A stretch of 64,000 nucleotides of DNA from Streptomyces akebiae (GCF_019599145.1 NZ_CP080647.1:6448001-6512000), one strand, 5' to 3'. Positions 1 through 8,852 are shown, counted from the first letter of the stretch. Notes: generated by a model from the letters alone, not told the origin. Program-made: numbers and translations.

Positions 1-49
1 ACCTGGCGGGCTGATCATCGGCGACCTGCCGTCAGCCGCGGGCGCCTAG
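1..49 (+). CDS. 3' end of an unidentified gene (partial)
   Basis: An open frame runs in from the left edge and ends at TAG 47-49. It encodes PGGLIIGDLPSAAGA, with codon choice normal for this genome. Its stop overlaps the stop of the minus-strand regulator in the four bases CTAG, a common convergent layout. Too little is visible to name a product, and a chance open frame cannot be excluded. Confidence 0.35.
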   Translation, partial: PGGLIIGDLPSAAGA

Positions 50-1557
50 GCCGTCCGCGCGACCCCCGCGTGCCGTTCCAGGAACGCCGACACCCCCGAC
101 GCCCGCCGGTGCGGCAGCAGCACCCGTGCCGTACCGGCCAGCATCTGCTGGACGCGGGAGGACTGGACCTCGTCGAGGAGGTCGAGGACCCGCATACCGG
201 CGGCCGCGGCCTCGTCGGGACGCCCCCCGCGCGCGAGGTCGTCGGCGAGCTCGGCGGTGTAGAGCGCGATGTTCCGGGTGAAGTGCGGGTTCTGCAGACC
301 GGCCGCCCGGCGCGCGTGCCGGGCGGCCCGGGGCCAGTCGCCCAGCGTGGACCAGCACTGCGCCTCCAGGCCCTCCAGCTCGGCCTCCCCGTAGAAGCTC
401 ATCCACTCCGGGTCGGCCTCGGAGGCGCCCCGCCCGAACAGGGCGTGCGCCCGGGCCAGCGCCTGCTCGCAGCCGGTGCGGTCGGCGAGCCCCGCCCAGC
501 CGCCCGCCTCCCGCAGCGCCAGCAGGGACATCAGGCGAGGTGATCCCAGCGGTCGGGCGACCCGCTGCGCGGCCTGCGCCGCCCGGACCGCCTCACGCGG
601 CCGGCCCGCGTCGCGCGCCAGGAACGCCGTGTTGCAGAACGCGTGCGCCTCAAGGCCCGGGTCCCCGGACATCCGGGCCGTGGCGAGCGCCTCCGCGTAG
701 TGCGAGCGGGCGTCGTCGAACCGCCCCGAGTCATGGGCCAGCCAGCCCACGGAGATGGCCAGTTCGCCCGCCCCCGCGTACAGCCGGTCGGCGGTGGTCT
801 GCCGGGTGGTGCCCGCGTCGAGCAGGGCGTACGCGGCGCGCAACGGCGCCGAGGCCCTGCGGTACAGCCCGTCCGCGCCGTGGCGGTCGTCGAGCAGCCG
901 GATCTTGCGCACGGCCGCTTCGAGGGCCCCCGCCTCGCCCGTGCCCGCCCGGTGCACGGGCCGGGTCGCGGCCGAGGCCGCGCCACCGAGGGCGAAGGGG
1001 CCGAACGAGGCGGCCGCCATCGCGGCGGTACCTCCGGTCATGAACGCGCGACGTTGCACGTCGCTCTCCTCGTCGTTCTGGTACGCCTGGTGCGTGCCCC
1101 GCCGGCCGCGCACATAGCCCGTGTCGCCCCGCGGGTCCTGCATGTCGTACATCTCTTGCGTGTCATACGGCTCGTACGCCCCTTCCGTCTCACCCCCCGT
1201 TCCGTATGAGGAGTGCGAGCGGCTCTCGTTGCGAGGGGAGGGCGCCTCGTCGGTGGGGCGCGCCCCCCGACCGCGTACCTCCGCGCGGGGCGCGAAACCG
1301 AGGTCGGTCAGCGTGCGGCCGGGAAACATATGCAGGAACACCCGTTCGTACGCGTAGTTGGGGCAGCGGATCTCGCCCGCCTCGACCCGTCCGACGTACC
1401 GCGCGTCGCAGCTCACCCGCTCGCCGATCTCACGCGCGGCCCGCCGTACCGCAGCGGCGAACTCGCCCGGCGAGCGCTGCCCGCGCAGCTGCCTGAAGAC
1501 GAGATTCGGCCGTTGTGGACGGGGGGACTGGGACGAGGTCACCGATGACGACGTCAT
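46..1557 (-). CDS. Xre-type HTH regulator with Tat-like segment and TPR-like C-terminus
   Basis: The product is 503 residues long. Residues about 27-80 look like a divergent helix-turn-helix of the Xre type (FAAAVRRAAREIGERVSCDA, then YVGRVEAGE). A low-complexity linker rich in Gly, Tyr, Asp and Glu follows (100-165). Then comes RRAFMTGG at 169-176 and an Ala/Gly-rich hydrophobic stretch ending in ASAATRP, which resembles a twin-arginine signal in mid-protein. The C-terminal 300 residues are Ala/Leu/Arg-rich helical repeats of TPR style (HYAEALATARMSGDP, ALYTAELADDLARGG). The ATG at 1557 has a GAGAGGG ribosome site. Many Streptomyces carry such HTH-TPR proteins, often in development or antibiotic control; that role is inferred here and the target is unknown. 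Confidence 0.75.
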   Translation of the reverse strand: MTSSSVTSSQSPRPQRPNLVFRQLRGQRSPGEFAAAVRRAAREIGERVSCDARYVGRVEAGEIRCPNYAYERVFLHMFPGRTLTDLGFAPRAEVRGRGARPTDEAPSPRNESRSHSSYGTGGETEGAYEPYDTQEMYDMQDPRGDTGYVRGRRGTHQAYQNDEESDVQRRAFMTGGTAAMAAASFGPFALGGAASAATRPVHRAGTGEAGALEAAVRKIRLLDDRHGADGLYRRASAPLRAAYALLDAGTTRQTTADRLYAGAGELAISVGWLAHDSGRFDDARSHYAEALATARMSGDPGLEAHAFCNTAFLARDAGRPREAVRAAQAAQRVARPLGSPRLMSLLALREAGGWAGLADRTGCEQALARAHALFGRGASEADPEWMSFYGEAELEGLEAQCWSTLGDWPRAARHARRAAGLQNPHFTRNIALYTAELADDLARGGRPDEAAAAGMRVLDLLDEVQSSRVQQMLAGTARVLLPHRRASGVSAFLERHAGVARTA

Positions 1558-1815
1558 GGCCGGGCCCTCTCTCGCGAACCGTCGAACCATGCCGGATTCA
1601 GTAGGACTTGTATGCGTGGTGCACGGTTGGTTCCGCTGTGTCCGGCGGGGCAAGAACGTACCCGCCCCATCGGTGCCCCCACGCGAGGTTTGGCTACAAA
1701 CCGGATATCTCATCCTTGATCTGCCATGAACTGCCATCCTTTGCGGCGCAGTTTCGCCGTAGCCGTTGACAGGGCGGCGCGTTGGGCAGGGCGCTGGTAG
1801 GCGTGGGAGGCCCGG

Positions 1816-2190
1816 ATGAAGCACATCGAAGCCCGTTCCGATTGCGACCTGGTGACCGTGTCCGCGCGGCAGGGGCTGGAGGCGGTCGACATCCTCCGCC
1901 GGGGCGCCCTCGACGCGGTGGGGCCCGTCATGACGGTCGGGCCCGTTCTGCACGACGACGCGTGCGACACGCTCGGGTTCCTGGTGCCGCCCGGTACCGC
2001 GGACGCGTGGGACGTGCCGGGGAGCACGTGCACGCAGAGCGACGGCCGGGGGGCCGTGCTGGCTCCCGCGGAGGGTGCGGGCTGGCTGCTGCCGCCGGGG
2101 GAGGCGGACCTCGCGACCGATCCGACGGTGCTGCGGGCCGCGCTCGGCGAGGCGGCGCGGTTGATCGAGGCCGCGGACAATTGCCGGTGA
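1816..2190 (+). CDS. small hypothetical protein (124 aa)
   Basis: The ATG at 1816 follows a good GGGAGG site. The product has no signal peptide or membrane segment and carries a single Cys pair (DDACDTLGF, GSTCTQSD). It begins MKHIEARSDCDLVTVSARQG and is rich in Gly, Ala, Asp and Val. I do not recognise the family; it looks like a conserved actinobacterial single-domain protein. It is divergent from the Xre-type regulator, and its stop codon lies in a tandem 11-bp repeat (2183-2215). Confidence 0.6.
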   Translation: MKHIEARSDCDLVTVSARQGLEAVDILRRGALDAVGPVMTVGPVLHDDACDTLGFLVPPGTADAWDVPGSTCTQSDGRGAVLAPAEGAGWLLPPGEADLATDPTVLRAALGEAARLIEAADNCR

Positions 2191-2281
2191 GGTGCCGGTG
2201 AGGTGCCGGTGAGGTGCGCCCTTCGCCGTAGGGTGCCGGCGATGTGGCGCGGCGGTCTCCGGCCGGGCCGATAATGGGTGA

Positions 2282-3154
2282 GTGGGCAGGTCGAAGAAGG
2301 GGCGCGGGCGGCGCGGACAGGATGCCGACGCCGTGGTCGAGCAGGTGGACGGGGGACTCGCCGAGCTGCTTCCGGACCGGGAGCGCTCCCGGGCCTGGAC
2401 GCTGCTGGTCGACGGGGCGCCGCAGTCGCACGTGGATCTCGACGATCCGGCGTATCTGTCCTTCGAGTACCAGCGGCGGCTCGGGCATGTGATCGATCTG
2501 GTCGCCCCGCCCGGACGGCCCGTGCACGCCGTGCACCTCGGCGGAGGCGCCTTCACCCTCGCCCGGTACGTCGCCGCCACCCGCCCCCGCTCCACCCAGC
2601 AGGTCGTCGAGCGCGACGCGACGCTCGTTCAACTCGTCCGGCGAGAGCTGCCGTTGGACCCGAACGCGCGGATACGGGTGCGGTCGACGGACGCGCGCGA
2701 GGGGCTCGCCAAGGTGCCCGACGGATGGGCGGACCTGGTGATCGCGGACGTGTTCAGCGCGGCGCGCACCCCGGCGCACCTGACGTCGACGGAGTTCCTC
2801 ACGGACGTACGGCGGGTGGTGAAGCCCGGCGGTTGCTACGCGGCCAACCTCGCCGACGGCCCGCCGCTCGCCCATCTGCGCGCCCAGATCGCCACCGCGG
2901 CCGTCGTCTTCCCCGAACTGGCCCTGGTCGCCGACCCGACCGTGCTGCGGGGCAAACGATTCGGCAACGCGGTCCTCGTCGCCTCCGACCAACCGCTCCC
3001 GATCGCCGAGCTGACCCGCCGTGCCGCCTCCGACCCGCACCCCGGCCGGGTCGAACACGGCCGCGCGCTCGCCGACTTCACGGGCGGAGCGGTGCCGGTG
3101 ACGGACGCGGCGGCGACCGCCTCACCGGCGCCGCCGTCGTCGGTGTTCCGCTGA
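2282..3154 (+). CDS. spermidine-synthase-like SAM-dependent methyltransferase-fold protein
   Basis: The product has 290 residues from a GTG start. The Rossmann core is clear: VHAVHLGGGAFTLARYVAA holds the glycine-rich SAM-type loop (about 81-99), QVVERDATLV the acidic residue after strand 2, and DLVIADVFSAARTP the catalytic loop of the spermidine synthase family. YLSFEYQRRLGHVIDLV upstream matches the family N-terminal motif. True aminopropyl transfer is not shown: Streptomyces carry several such paralogues of unknown substrate, so the call is fold-level. It lies downstream of the 124-aa gene and convergent with the small exported protein. Confidence 0.75.
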   Translation: MGRSKKGRGRRGQDADAVVEQVDGGLAELLPDRERSRAWTLLVDGAPQSHVDLDDPAYLSFEYQRRLGHVIDLVAPPGRPVHAVHLGGGAFTLARYVAATRPRSTQQVVERDATLVQLVRRELPLDPNARIRVRSTDAREGLAKVPDGWADLVIADVFSAARTPAHLTSTEFLTDVRRVVKPGGCYAANLADGPPLAHLRAQIATAAVVFPELALVADPTVLRGKRFGNAVLVASDQPLPIAELTRRAASDPHPGRVEHGRALADFTGGAVPVTDAAATASPAPPSSVFR

Positions 3155-3175
3155 GAGCACCGCTTGCCGAGACCC

Positions 3176-3751
3176 TCAGAAGTTCTGGACGTCCACCCGG
3201 GGCGCGCTGTCGTGCCAGGTGCAGAACACCGACACCCGGTCCGAACCGGCCGCGAAGTCGACCCGGATCCACGTCTCGGTCTTCCACACCTGCATCGACC
3301 AACCCGAGCCGGGCGTCGCCGACACGAGGGTCGCGTACTCCTCGCCGAGCGAGAAGACCACCCGGCCGCCCTCGGTGTCGTAGGCCTTTACCTCACCCGA
3401 GCCACCGGAGTCGGCCGAGCCGCCGACCGAGTCGGCCGGGGCGTCGGTGCCCGGACGGGGGCCGGGCTTCGCGGACTTCGCGGGTTCGGACGGCGTGGGG
3501 GACGGCTCGTCGCCGCCGCTCTCCTTCCGTGCCCCGGCGCTCCGCGACGGCTCCGGGAGCGCGGACGGCGTGACCGGCGCGGGCCCGCCCTGGGCCTGGG
3601 CGTCGGCGGCCGTGATGGGCAGCGCGCGAGGCGGGTCGTAGGCGGTGCCGGCCATCACCGTGTGGACGCCCCACCACGTCACCGTGACCGCCGCGCCCGT
3701 GGCGAGCAGCCAGGCCAGTACGTGTAGGAGTCCTCTGCGCATCGGGGCCAT
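3176..3751 (-). CDS. small membrane-anchored or secreted hypothetical protein
   Basis: The product is about 191 residues. It starts MAPMRRGLLHVLAWLLATG, a basic N-terminus plus one hydrophobic segment (about 7-30), so it is a signal anchor or signal peptide. A Pro/Ser/Ala-rich linker (45-125) follows, then a compact C-terminal domain (VKAYDTEGGRVVFSLG to VFCTWHDSAPRVDVQNF). The start could be ATG 3751 or ATG 3742. It is divergent from the two-component genes, so it may be a sensed or regulated envelope protein; that is inference. No family recognised. Confidence 0.6.
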   Translation of the reverse strand: MAPMRRGLLHVLAWLLATGAAVTVTWWGVHTVMAGTAYDPPRALPITAADAQAQGGPAPVTPSALPEPSRSAGARKESGGDEPSPTPSEPAKSAKPGPRPGTDAPADSVGGSADSGGSGEVKAYDTEGGRVVFSLGEEYATLVSATPGSGWSMQVWKTETWIRVDFAAGSDRVSVFCTWHDSAPRVDVQNF

Positions 3752-3840
3752 ACTGCCCCACGCGTCCCGGTGGTGTCGCGGGCGGACGAGTTGTCCACAG
3801 GCCCCGACCGGCCTCTCCCGTTTGGCGTACGGTGCGGCGC

Positions 3841-4545
3841 ATGGCAAGTGTGCTCGTGGTCGAGGACGACCAGTTCGTACGCTCGGCGCTGATCAGGCAT
3901 CTGACGGACGCCGCCCACACCGTGCGCAGCGTCGGTACGGCGCTGGAGGCGCTGCGCGAGGTCGCGCATGTCCGCTTCGACGTGGTCATCCTCGACCTCG
4001 GGCTGCCCGACCTCGACGGCTCGGAGGCACTGAAGATGCTGCGCGGCATCACGGACGTCCCGGTGATCATCGCGACCGCGCGGGACGACGAGTCGGAGAT
4101 CGTCCGTCTGCTGAACGCGGGCGCGGACGACTACCTGACCAAGCCGTTCTCGGTCGAGCACCTGTCCGCCCGGATGGCGGCCGTGCTGCGCCGCTCCCGC
4201 GCCTCCGGCGGCGAGGCGCCCCCGTCCACGGTGCTCCGGGTCGGCGGCCTCGCGATCGACCCGCTGCGCCGCCGGGCCGAGCTGGACGGCGTACGACTCG
4301 ACCTCACCCGGCGCGAGTTCGACCTGCTCGCGTTCCTCGCCGGCCGGCCCGGTGTCGTCGTCGCGCGCAAGGAGCTGTTGGCGGAGGTCTGGCAGCAGTC
4401 GTACGGCGACGACCAGACCATCGATGTGCATCTGTCCTGGCTGCGCCGGAAGTTGGGGGAGACGGCGGCGCAGCCCCGCTATCTGCACACGCTGCGGGGT
4501 GTCGGGGTGAAGCTGGAGCCGCCGGGGGCGGGGGCGCGGCCATGA
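3841..4545 (+). CDS. OmpR/PhoB-family response regulator
   Basis: The product has 234 residues. The receiver domain spans 1-115: VVEDDQ gives the acidic pair, Asp52 in VVILDLGLPD is the predicted phosphorylation site, and Lys101 in LTKPFS is the conserved lysine. The winged-helix DNA-binding domain fills 130-230 (LDLTRREFDLLAFLAGRPG, then QTIDVHLSWLRRKLGE, then LRGVGVKLE). ATG 3841 is preferred; an in-frame GTG lies at 3832. The stop overlaps the kinase start (ATGA), so the two are translationally coupled. The signal sensed is unknown. Confidence 0.92.
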   Translation: MASVLVVEDDQFVRSALIRHLTDAAHTVRSVGTALEALREVAHVRFDVVILDLGLPDLDGSEALKMLRGITDVPVIIATARDDESEIVRLLNAGADDYLTKPFSVEHLSARMAAVLRRSRASGGEAPPSTVLRVGGLAIDPLRRRAELDGVRLDLTRREFDLLAFLAGRPGVVVARKELLAEVWQQSYGDDQTIDVHLSWLRRKLGETAAQPRYLHTLRGVGVKLEPPGAGARP

Positions 4546-5927
4546 GGTGGGCGCTGGTCAAGGTGTGTGTGGCGGTGACGGCGATGGTCGTGGTGGCCTT
4601 CGCGGTGCCGCTCGGGCTGGTCGTCAAGGAGATGGCGCGGGACCGGGCGTTCTCCGGCGCCGAGCGGGAGGCGGCCGCGATCGCCCCGGCGCTCTCCATC
4701 ACCACCGACCGGGAGCAGTTGGAGCGGGTCGTCGCCTCGGCCGGGTCGGACGACGGGATGGCGGTGCACCTGCCGGCGGACGGCGCGGGGTCCGCCCCGC
4801 TCGACCTGGGCCGGCAGCGCGCCTCGGACGAGGACATCGCGACCGTGCGGAAGCTGGGCCGTGCCTCCACCACCGAGGTGCCGGGCGGGTCCACGCTGCT
4901 GCAGCCCACCGCGCTCAGCTCCGGGGAGATAGCGGTCGTCGAGGTGTATGTGCCCGAGTCGGAGGTGAGCCACGGGGTCGCCACGGCGTGGGCGCTGCTC
5001 GCGGGAGTGGGCGCGCTGCTGATCGTCGGCTCGGTCGCGGTGGCCGACCGGCTCGGGGTGCGGATGGTCCGGCCCGCGCAGCGGTTGGTCGAGAGCGCGG
5101 GGGAACTGGGGGAGGGGCGACTGGGCGCACGGGTGCCGGAGAAGGGGCCGAAGGAGCTGCGGCTGGCGGCGGTGGCGTTCAACGCGATGGCGGACCAGGT
5201 GGTGGGGCTGCTGGCGAACGAACGGGAGCTGGCGGCGGACCTGTCGCACCGGCTGCGCACACCACTGACCGTGCTGCGCCTCAACGCGGCCTCGCTCGGC
5301 GACGGGCCGGCCGCCGAGCAGACACGGGCGGCGGTCGAGCAGCTGGAGCGGGAGGTCGACACGATCATCCGTACGGCACGGGAGGCCAAGCCGCAGACGG
5401 TGGTGGCGGGGCCCGGCGCCGGGTGCGACGCGGCCGAGGTGGTCCGGGAGCGGATGGCGTTCTGGTCGGCGCTCGCCGAGGACGAGGGCCGCAAGTGGCG
5501 GGTGGCCGGGGTCGAGCGCCCGGCCCGCATACCCGTGGCCCGGACCGACCTCGCCACCGCCCTGGACGCGCTCCTCGGCAATGTCTTCCGGCACACGGCG
5601 CAGGGCACGGCGTTCGCGGTCGACGTTCACAACGGCGAGGACGCGGTGATCGTTCTCGTCTCCGACGCCGGTCCGGGCATCGCCGATCCCGAGGCCGCGA
5701 TGGCCCGGGGCCGGGGCTCCGGCAGCGACGGCTCGACCGGTCTGGGCCTCGACATCGTGCGCCGCCTCGCCGAGTCGACCGGCGGCGATGTGCGCATCGG
5801 GTCGTCGGTGCTGGGCGGGACCGAGGTGCGGATCTGGATCCAACTGGGCGGTGAGGACGGGCGGGCGACAGCGCGCAGGGGGCACCGTGGGCGCAGACAC
5901 ACCGGGTTGGCCTCGGCCTTCAAGTAG
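4542..5927 (+). CDS. sensor histidine kinase
   Basis: The product has 461 residues. Transmembrane segments lie near 8-28 and 146-168 and flank an extracytoplasmic sensor region of about 115 residues. A HAMP-like segment (VRMVRPAQRLVESAGELGEG) follows. The H box is ADLSHRLRTPLTVLRL with His236 as the predicted autophosphorylation site. The N box is LLGNVFRHTA and the G boxes are SDAGPGIADP and GLGLDIVRRLAE. The C-terminal 30 residues are basic and low complexity. It starts inside the response regulator stop codon, so the pair forms one operon. The sensor domain gives no ligand clue. Confidence 0.92.
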   Translation: MRWALVKVCVAVTAMVVVAFAVPLGLVVKEMARDRAFSGAEREAAAIAPALSITTDREQLERVVASAGSDDGMAVHLPADGAGSAPLDLGRQRASDEDIATVRKLGRASTTEVPGGSTLLQPTALSSGEIAVVEVYVPESEVSHGVATAWALLAGVGALLIVGSVAVADRLGVRMVRPAQRLVESAGELGEGRLGARVPEKGPKELRLAAVAFNAMADQVVGLLANERELAADLSHRLRTPLTVLRLNAASLGDGPAAEQTRAAVEQLEREVDTIIRTAREAKPQTVVAGPGAGCDAAEVVRERMAFWSALAEDEGRKWRVAGVERPARIPVARTDLATALDALLGNVFRHTAQGTAFAVDVHNGEDAVIVLVSDAGPGIADPEAAMARGRGSGSDGSTGLGLDIVRRLAESTGGDVRIGSSVLGGTEVRIWIQLGGEDGRATARRGHRGRRHTGLASAFK

Positions 5928-5954
5928 GCGTCCGGTCGTCGGTGCCGCGTCCGG

Positions 5955-8717
5955 TCACAACCAGCGCACCGCCCGCATCCCCCGCGTCGCCACCGCCGCG
6001 TATCCGATGCCCACCGCGAGGGAGGCGAGGAGGGCGAGGACGGGGAAGTCGTGCTGGAGGTAGGGGTAGACCTGGAAGTGGGTCAGGTAGATGTAGAGGG
6101 AGCTGCCCGCGAGGAGGCCGGCGAGGCGGTTGAGGGGCCCGAGGCTGGGGAGGGTGGGGACCCAGATCAGCAGGGTCATACCGGTGATCACCAGGGCCGT
6201 TCGCAGGTGTTGGTCCGGCGGGAAGAGTCCGGGGGTGGCGAGCAGGAGGGTCGCCGTCAGGAGCCCGCGTTGCCAGGCTGTGCTCGCCCGGGCCGCCGCC
6301 CAGCCCAGGGCGAAGAGCCAGAAGACCACCGTGGGGCCGAGGTGGAAGCGGGCGGGGGCCAGATCGGGCAGGTCGTAGCGGCCGAGGAGGCCGATGGCCA
6401 GCAGGGCGAGGGGCACGCCGAACGTGCGACGGCGCTCCACGCGGTCCAGCAGGGGGAAGGCCATCAGCACGGCCAGGGCGATCAGGAAGTACAGGAGCGC
6501 CTCGATGAACCAGTAGTGCCACTCGTGGCGCTCGGGGCCCTGGTCGACGAGGCTGTTGAGGAGGAGGGCGTTGGCGGGGTCGTAGAGACCGGTCACGACG
6601 ACCGCGCCGGTGATCCACGCCGCGCTCGGGACGGCGATACGGGCGATGCTTCGCCACAAGTGTCGTACGCGCCGACGGTGTTCGGCGTCGGTGAGGTGGA
6701 AGCGGGCGAAGTTGTGGCCCGCGACGCCGATGAGGATGTGGGCGGCTCCCTGGAGGGTGAAGAGCTGGATGTGGGAGCCGACGACCAGGACGATGCCGAT
6801 GGCGCGCAGGGCGATGCCGGTTTCCAGCGTGCGGCGGGTTCGGCCGGGGGAGGGAGCCCGCTGCTGCTCGGCCGAGGCCGAGGTAGAGGGCGTCGGCGGG
6901 CGCAGGTCGCGGATCGGGCGGGTGTGCCAGTCGGGTGGGAGGGTGCCGAGTGCCTGCTCCAGGCGGAGGGACATCTCGACGTAGCCGAGGGAGTCGCCGC
7001 CCAGGCCGACGAAGGTGCTGTCCTCGGTGACGTCGGTGCGGTCGAGGATCTCGGCGTAGAGGGCGCGCAAGTCGTCCGTAGGGCGCACGTCGCCCCTGGT
7101 GCGCCCGCGGTCCGCTGGGTGCGCCAGTGCTGTCGCGGACTCGGTCGCCGTCCTGGACGCCGGTGTCGTCGGGCGGGTCAGGTGGCGTACCGCCGCGTAG
7201 TCGGGCTTGCCGGTCGACAGACGGGGGAGTTCGGTTTCGGGGAGGGCGCGGAGGCGGACGGCCCGGGGTGGGATGCCGCAGGACTCCGCCGCCAGGCGCC
7301 GGAGGCGGGGCTCGTCGGCGGTGGTGCCGGTGGCGGTGATCGCCAACTCGTCACCGTCGCCGGTGCAGTATGCCCGCACGCCGTGCCGTTCCAGTGCCGC
7401 TTCGACGCGCTGGGGGTCGATGCGCAGGCCGCGGATCTTCGCGAAGCGGCTGCGGCGGCCGACGATCTCGTAGAGGCCGTCGGAGGCCCGCCGGGCGAGG
7501 TCACCGGTGTGGAGTTCGGTGATGGTGCGGCCGAGGGAGAGATCGGCGGGGCTCTCGGCATAGCCGAGCATCACGTTGGGGCCCGAGTACACCAGCTCGC
7601 CCACATCCGGGCCGTGGTCGGCGTCACCCACCTCTCCCGCGTCTCCCACGCCCGATCCGTCGTCGCGGAGCGGATCCAGGCGGAAAGAGCCGCCGGGTAT
7701 CGGGATTCCGACGGCCTCCGGGCGGGTGGCGGCGAGGTGGGGCGGGAGGTAGGCCATGCGGGCCGTCGCCTCCGTCTGGCCGTACATGGCGAACAGGTCC
7801 CAGCCGGAGCGGTGTCCCAACTCGGCGTACCGGGCGACGCGTTCGGGTGCGAGTCGCCCCCCGGCCTGGGTGACCCGGCGCAGGTGCGGCAGCTCCATCC
7901 GGTCGAAGCCGATCCGGTCGAGGAGGTCGAAGGTGTACGGCACCCCGGCGAGCGAGGTGGCACGGGCGGCGCGGAACTCGGTCCAGAAGGCGTCGTCCGC
8001 GACCGACCGCTCGGTGAGGAGCAGTCCGGCGCCGCGCAGCAGATGGCTGTGGATGACGGAGAGGCCGTAGCAGTAGTGCATCGGGAGGGTGGTGGCCGCC
8101 CGATCGGTGTGGGTGATGCCGAGGTAGGCGGCGATGGACTCGGCGTTGGCCTGCACGTTCTCGTGCGAGAGCCGTACGAGTTTGGGTGCGCCCGTCGACC
8201 CGGAGGTGCTCAGCAGGAGGGCGAGATCCGGATGGAGGGTGTGGGCGGTGCCGGGGTGGCGCTCGTCGAGCGTCCAGGCGCCGTCGGCGTCCGGACGTGC
8301 CACCACGTCCGGGGCGTACGCGGCCGTGAGGGAGGCGACGGCGTGGTCGCTGTCGCCGGGGACGAGGAGCACCGGGTGGCCTGCGGAGAGGGCGGCCAGG
8401 TGGGTGACCAGCGCGCCCGCACGGTTGGCCCCGGCCAGCAGCACCAGCCGTCGTACGGGGCCGAGTCGTACGGCGGTGGCCGCGACGCGCTCGGCGAGGG
8501 CCCGGTAGGTGACCTCACCCGCGGGGGTGTGGAGGGCGACACGGTCGCCGTGCGCCGCGAGGTCGCGGGCGAAGGGCACCGCACGCGGTCGCACGGGCGA
8601 CCTCGGGAACGGTATCGGGGTGGGGTGGAGAGCCGAGGGACCGGACGGGACCCGAACGGGTCCGGTGGAGTGGATCACAGGGCGCGGCCTTTCCGCGACG
8701 GCGTCCGCGGGTAGCAC
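5955..8717 (-). CDS. adenylate-forming ligase / carrier / membrane acyltransferase-3 fusion
   Basis: The product has 920 residues from a GTG start with an AAGGGA site. Residues about 45-510 are an adenylating domain: LSTSGSTGAPK (169-179) is the P-loop-like core, then MYGQTEATARMAY, HTGDLARR (403-410), and STGK with Lys504 as the expected catalytic lysine. Residues about 545-605 are a carrier domain with GGDS, Ser576 being the phosphopantetheine site. From about 630 to the end is a polytopic acyltransferase-3 domain, with Arg638 and His649 in the family R-x10-H motif. The protein could activate an acyl or amino acid, load it on its own carrier and transfer it at the membrane; substrate and acceptor are unknown. 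It is divergent from an iron importer across an iron-box-like site. Confidence 0.82.
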   Translation of the reverse strand: MLPADAVAERPRPVIHSTGPVRVPSGPSALHPTPIPFPRSPVRPRAVPFARDLAAHGDRVALHTPAGEVTYRALAERVAATAVRLGPVRRLVLLAGANRAGALVTHLAALSAGHPVLLVPGDSDHAVASLTAAYAPDVVARPDADGAWTLDERHPGTAHTLHPDLALLLSTSGSTGAPKLVRLSHENVQANAESIAAYLGITHTDRAATTLPMHYCYGLSVIHSHLLRGAGLLLTERSVADDAFWTEFRAARATSLAGVPYTFDLLDRIGFDRMELPHLRRVTQAGGRLAPERVARYAELGHRSGWDLFAMYGQTEATARMAYLPPHLAATRPEAVGIPIPGGSFRLDPLRDDGSGVGDAGEVGDADHGPDVGELVYSGPNVMLGYAESPADLSLGRTITELHTGDLARRASDGLYEIVGRRSRFAKIRGLRIDPQRVEAALERHGVRAYCTGDGDELAITATGTTADEPRLRRLAAESCGIPPRAVRLRALPETELPRLSTGKPDYAAVRHLTRPTTPASRTATESATALAHPADRGRTRGDVRPTDDLRALYAEILDRTDVTEDSTFVGLGGDSLGYVEMSLRLEQALGTLPPDWHTRPIRDLRPPTPSTSASAEQQRAPSPGRTRRTLETGIALRAIGIVLVVGSHIQLFTLQGAAHILIGVAGHNFARFHLTDAEHRRRVRHLWRSIARIAVPSAAWITGAVVVTGLYDPANALLLNSLVDQGPERHEWHYWFIEALLYFLIALAVLMAFPLLDRVERRRTFGVPLALLAIGLLGRYDLPDLAPARFHLGPTVVFWLFALGWAAARASTAWQRGLLTATLLLATPGLFPPDQHLRTALVITGMTLLIWVPTLPSLGPLNRLAGLLAGSSLYIYLTHFQVYPYLQHDFPVLALLASLAVGIGYAAVATRGMRAVRWL

Positions 8718-8731
8718 GTTTCCCTTGACGC

Positions 8732-8750
8732 TTAGGCAAGCTTTACCTTA
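8732..8750. promoter_or_regulatory. candidate iron box (DmdR1/IdeR-type operator)
   Basis: TTAGGCAAGCTTTACCTTA matches about 13 of 19 positions of the Streptomyces iron box TTAGGTTAGGCTCACCTAA, as I remember it. It lies in the divergent gap between the ligase fusion and the iron ABC transporter. On the plus strand a TTGACG element (8725-8730) precedes it with a weak TTATTC at 8748, so a bound repressor would cover the transporter promoter. It also lies 15 bases upstream of the ligase start. It is weaker than the two boxes of the des region. Confidence 0.6.
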
Positions 8751-8852
8751 TTCATAGCATGTTCATAGTTGGCTAAAAAGCGTCACTACGCCACTCGCTG
8801 ACCGACGGCGCGATCTGCGGCGTAGCGGCGAGCTACGCAGGAAGGCACCCAC

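Noticed and set aside
2379..2390. GGGAGCGCTCCC, the CebR core, in the spermidine-synthase-like gene
   Set aside because: It lies within coding sequence unrelated to sugars and has changed outer bases. GC-rich palindromes of this size are expected by chance here.
46..2595. Very long open frames on the strand opposite real genes, or running far beyond them (for example the 849-codon frame here and frames opposite accC, glmS and ceb genes)
   Set aside because: In DNA of this GC content stops are rare. These frames lack starts with ribosome sites, read as Arg/Pro/Gly-rich nonsense and overlap recognised genes.
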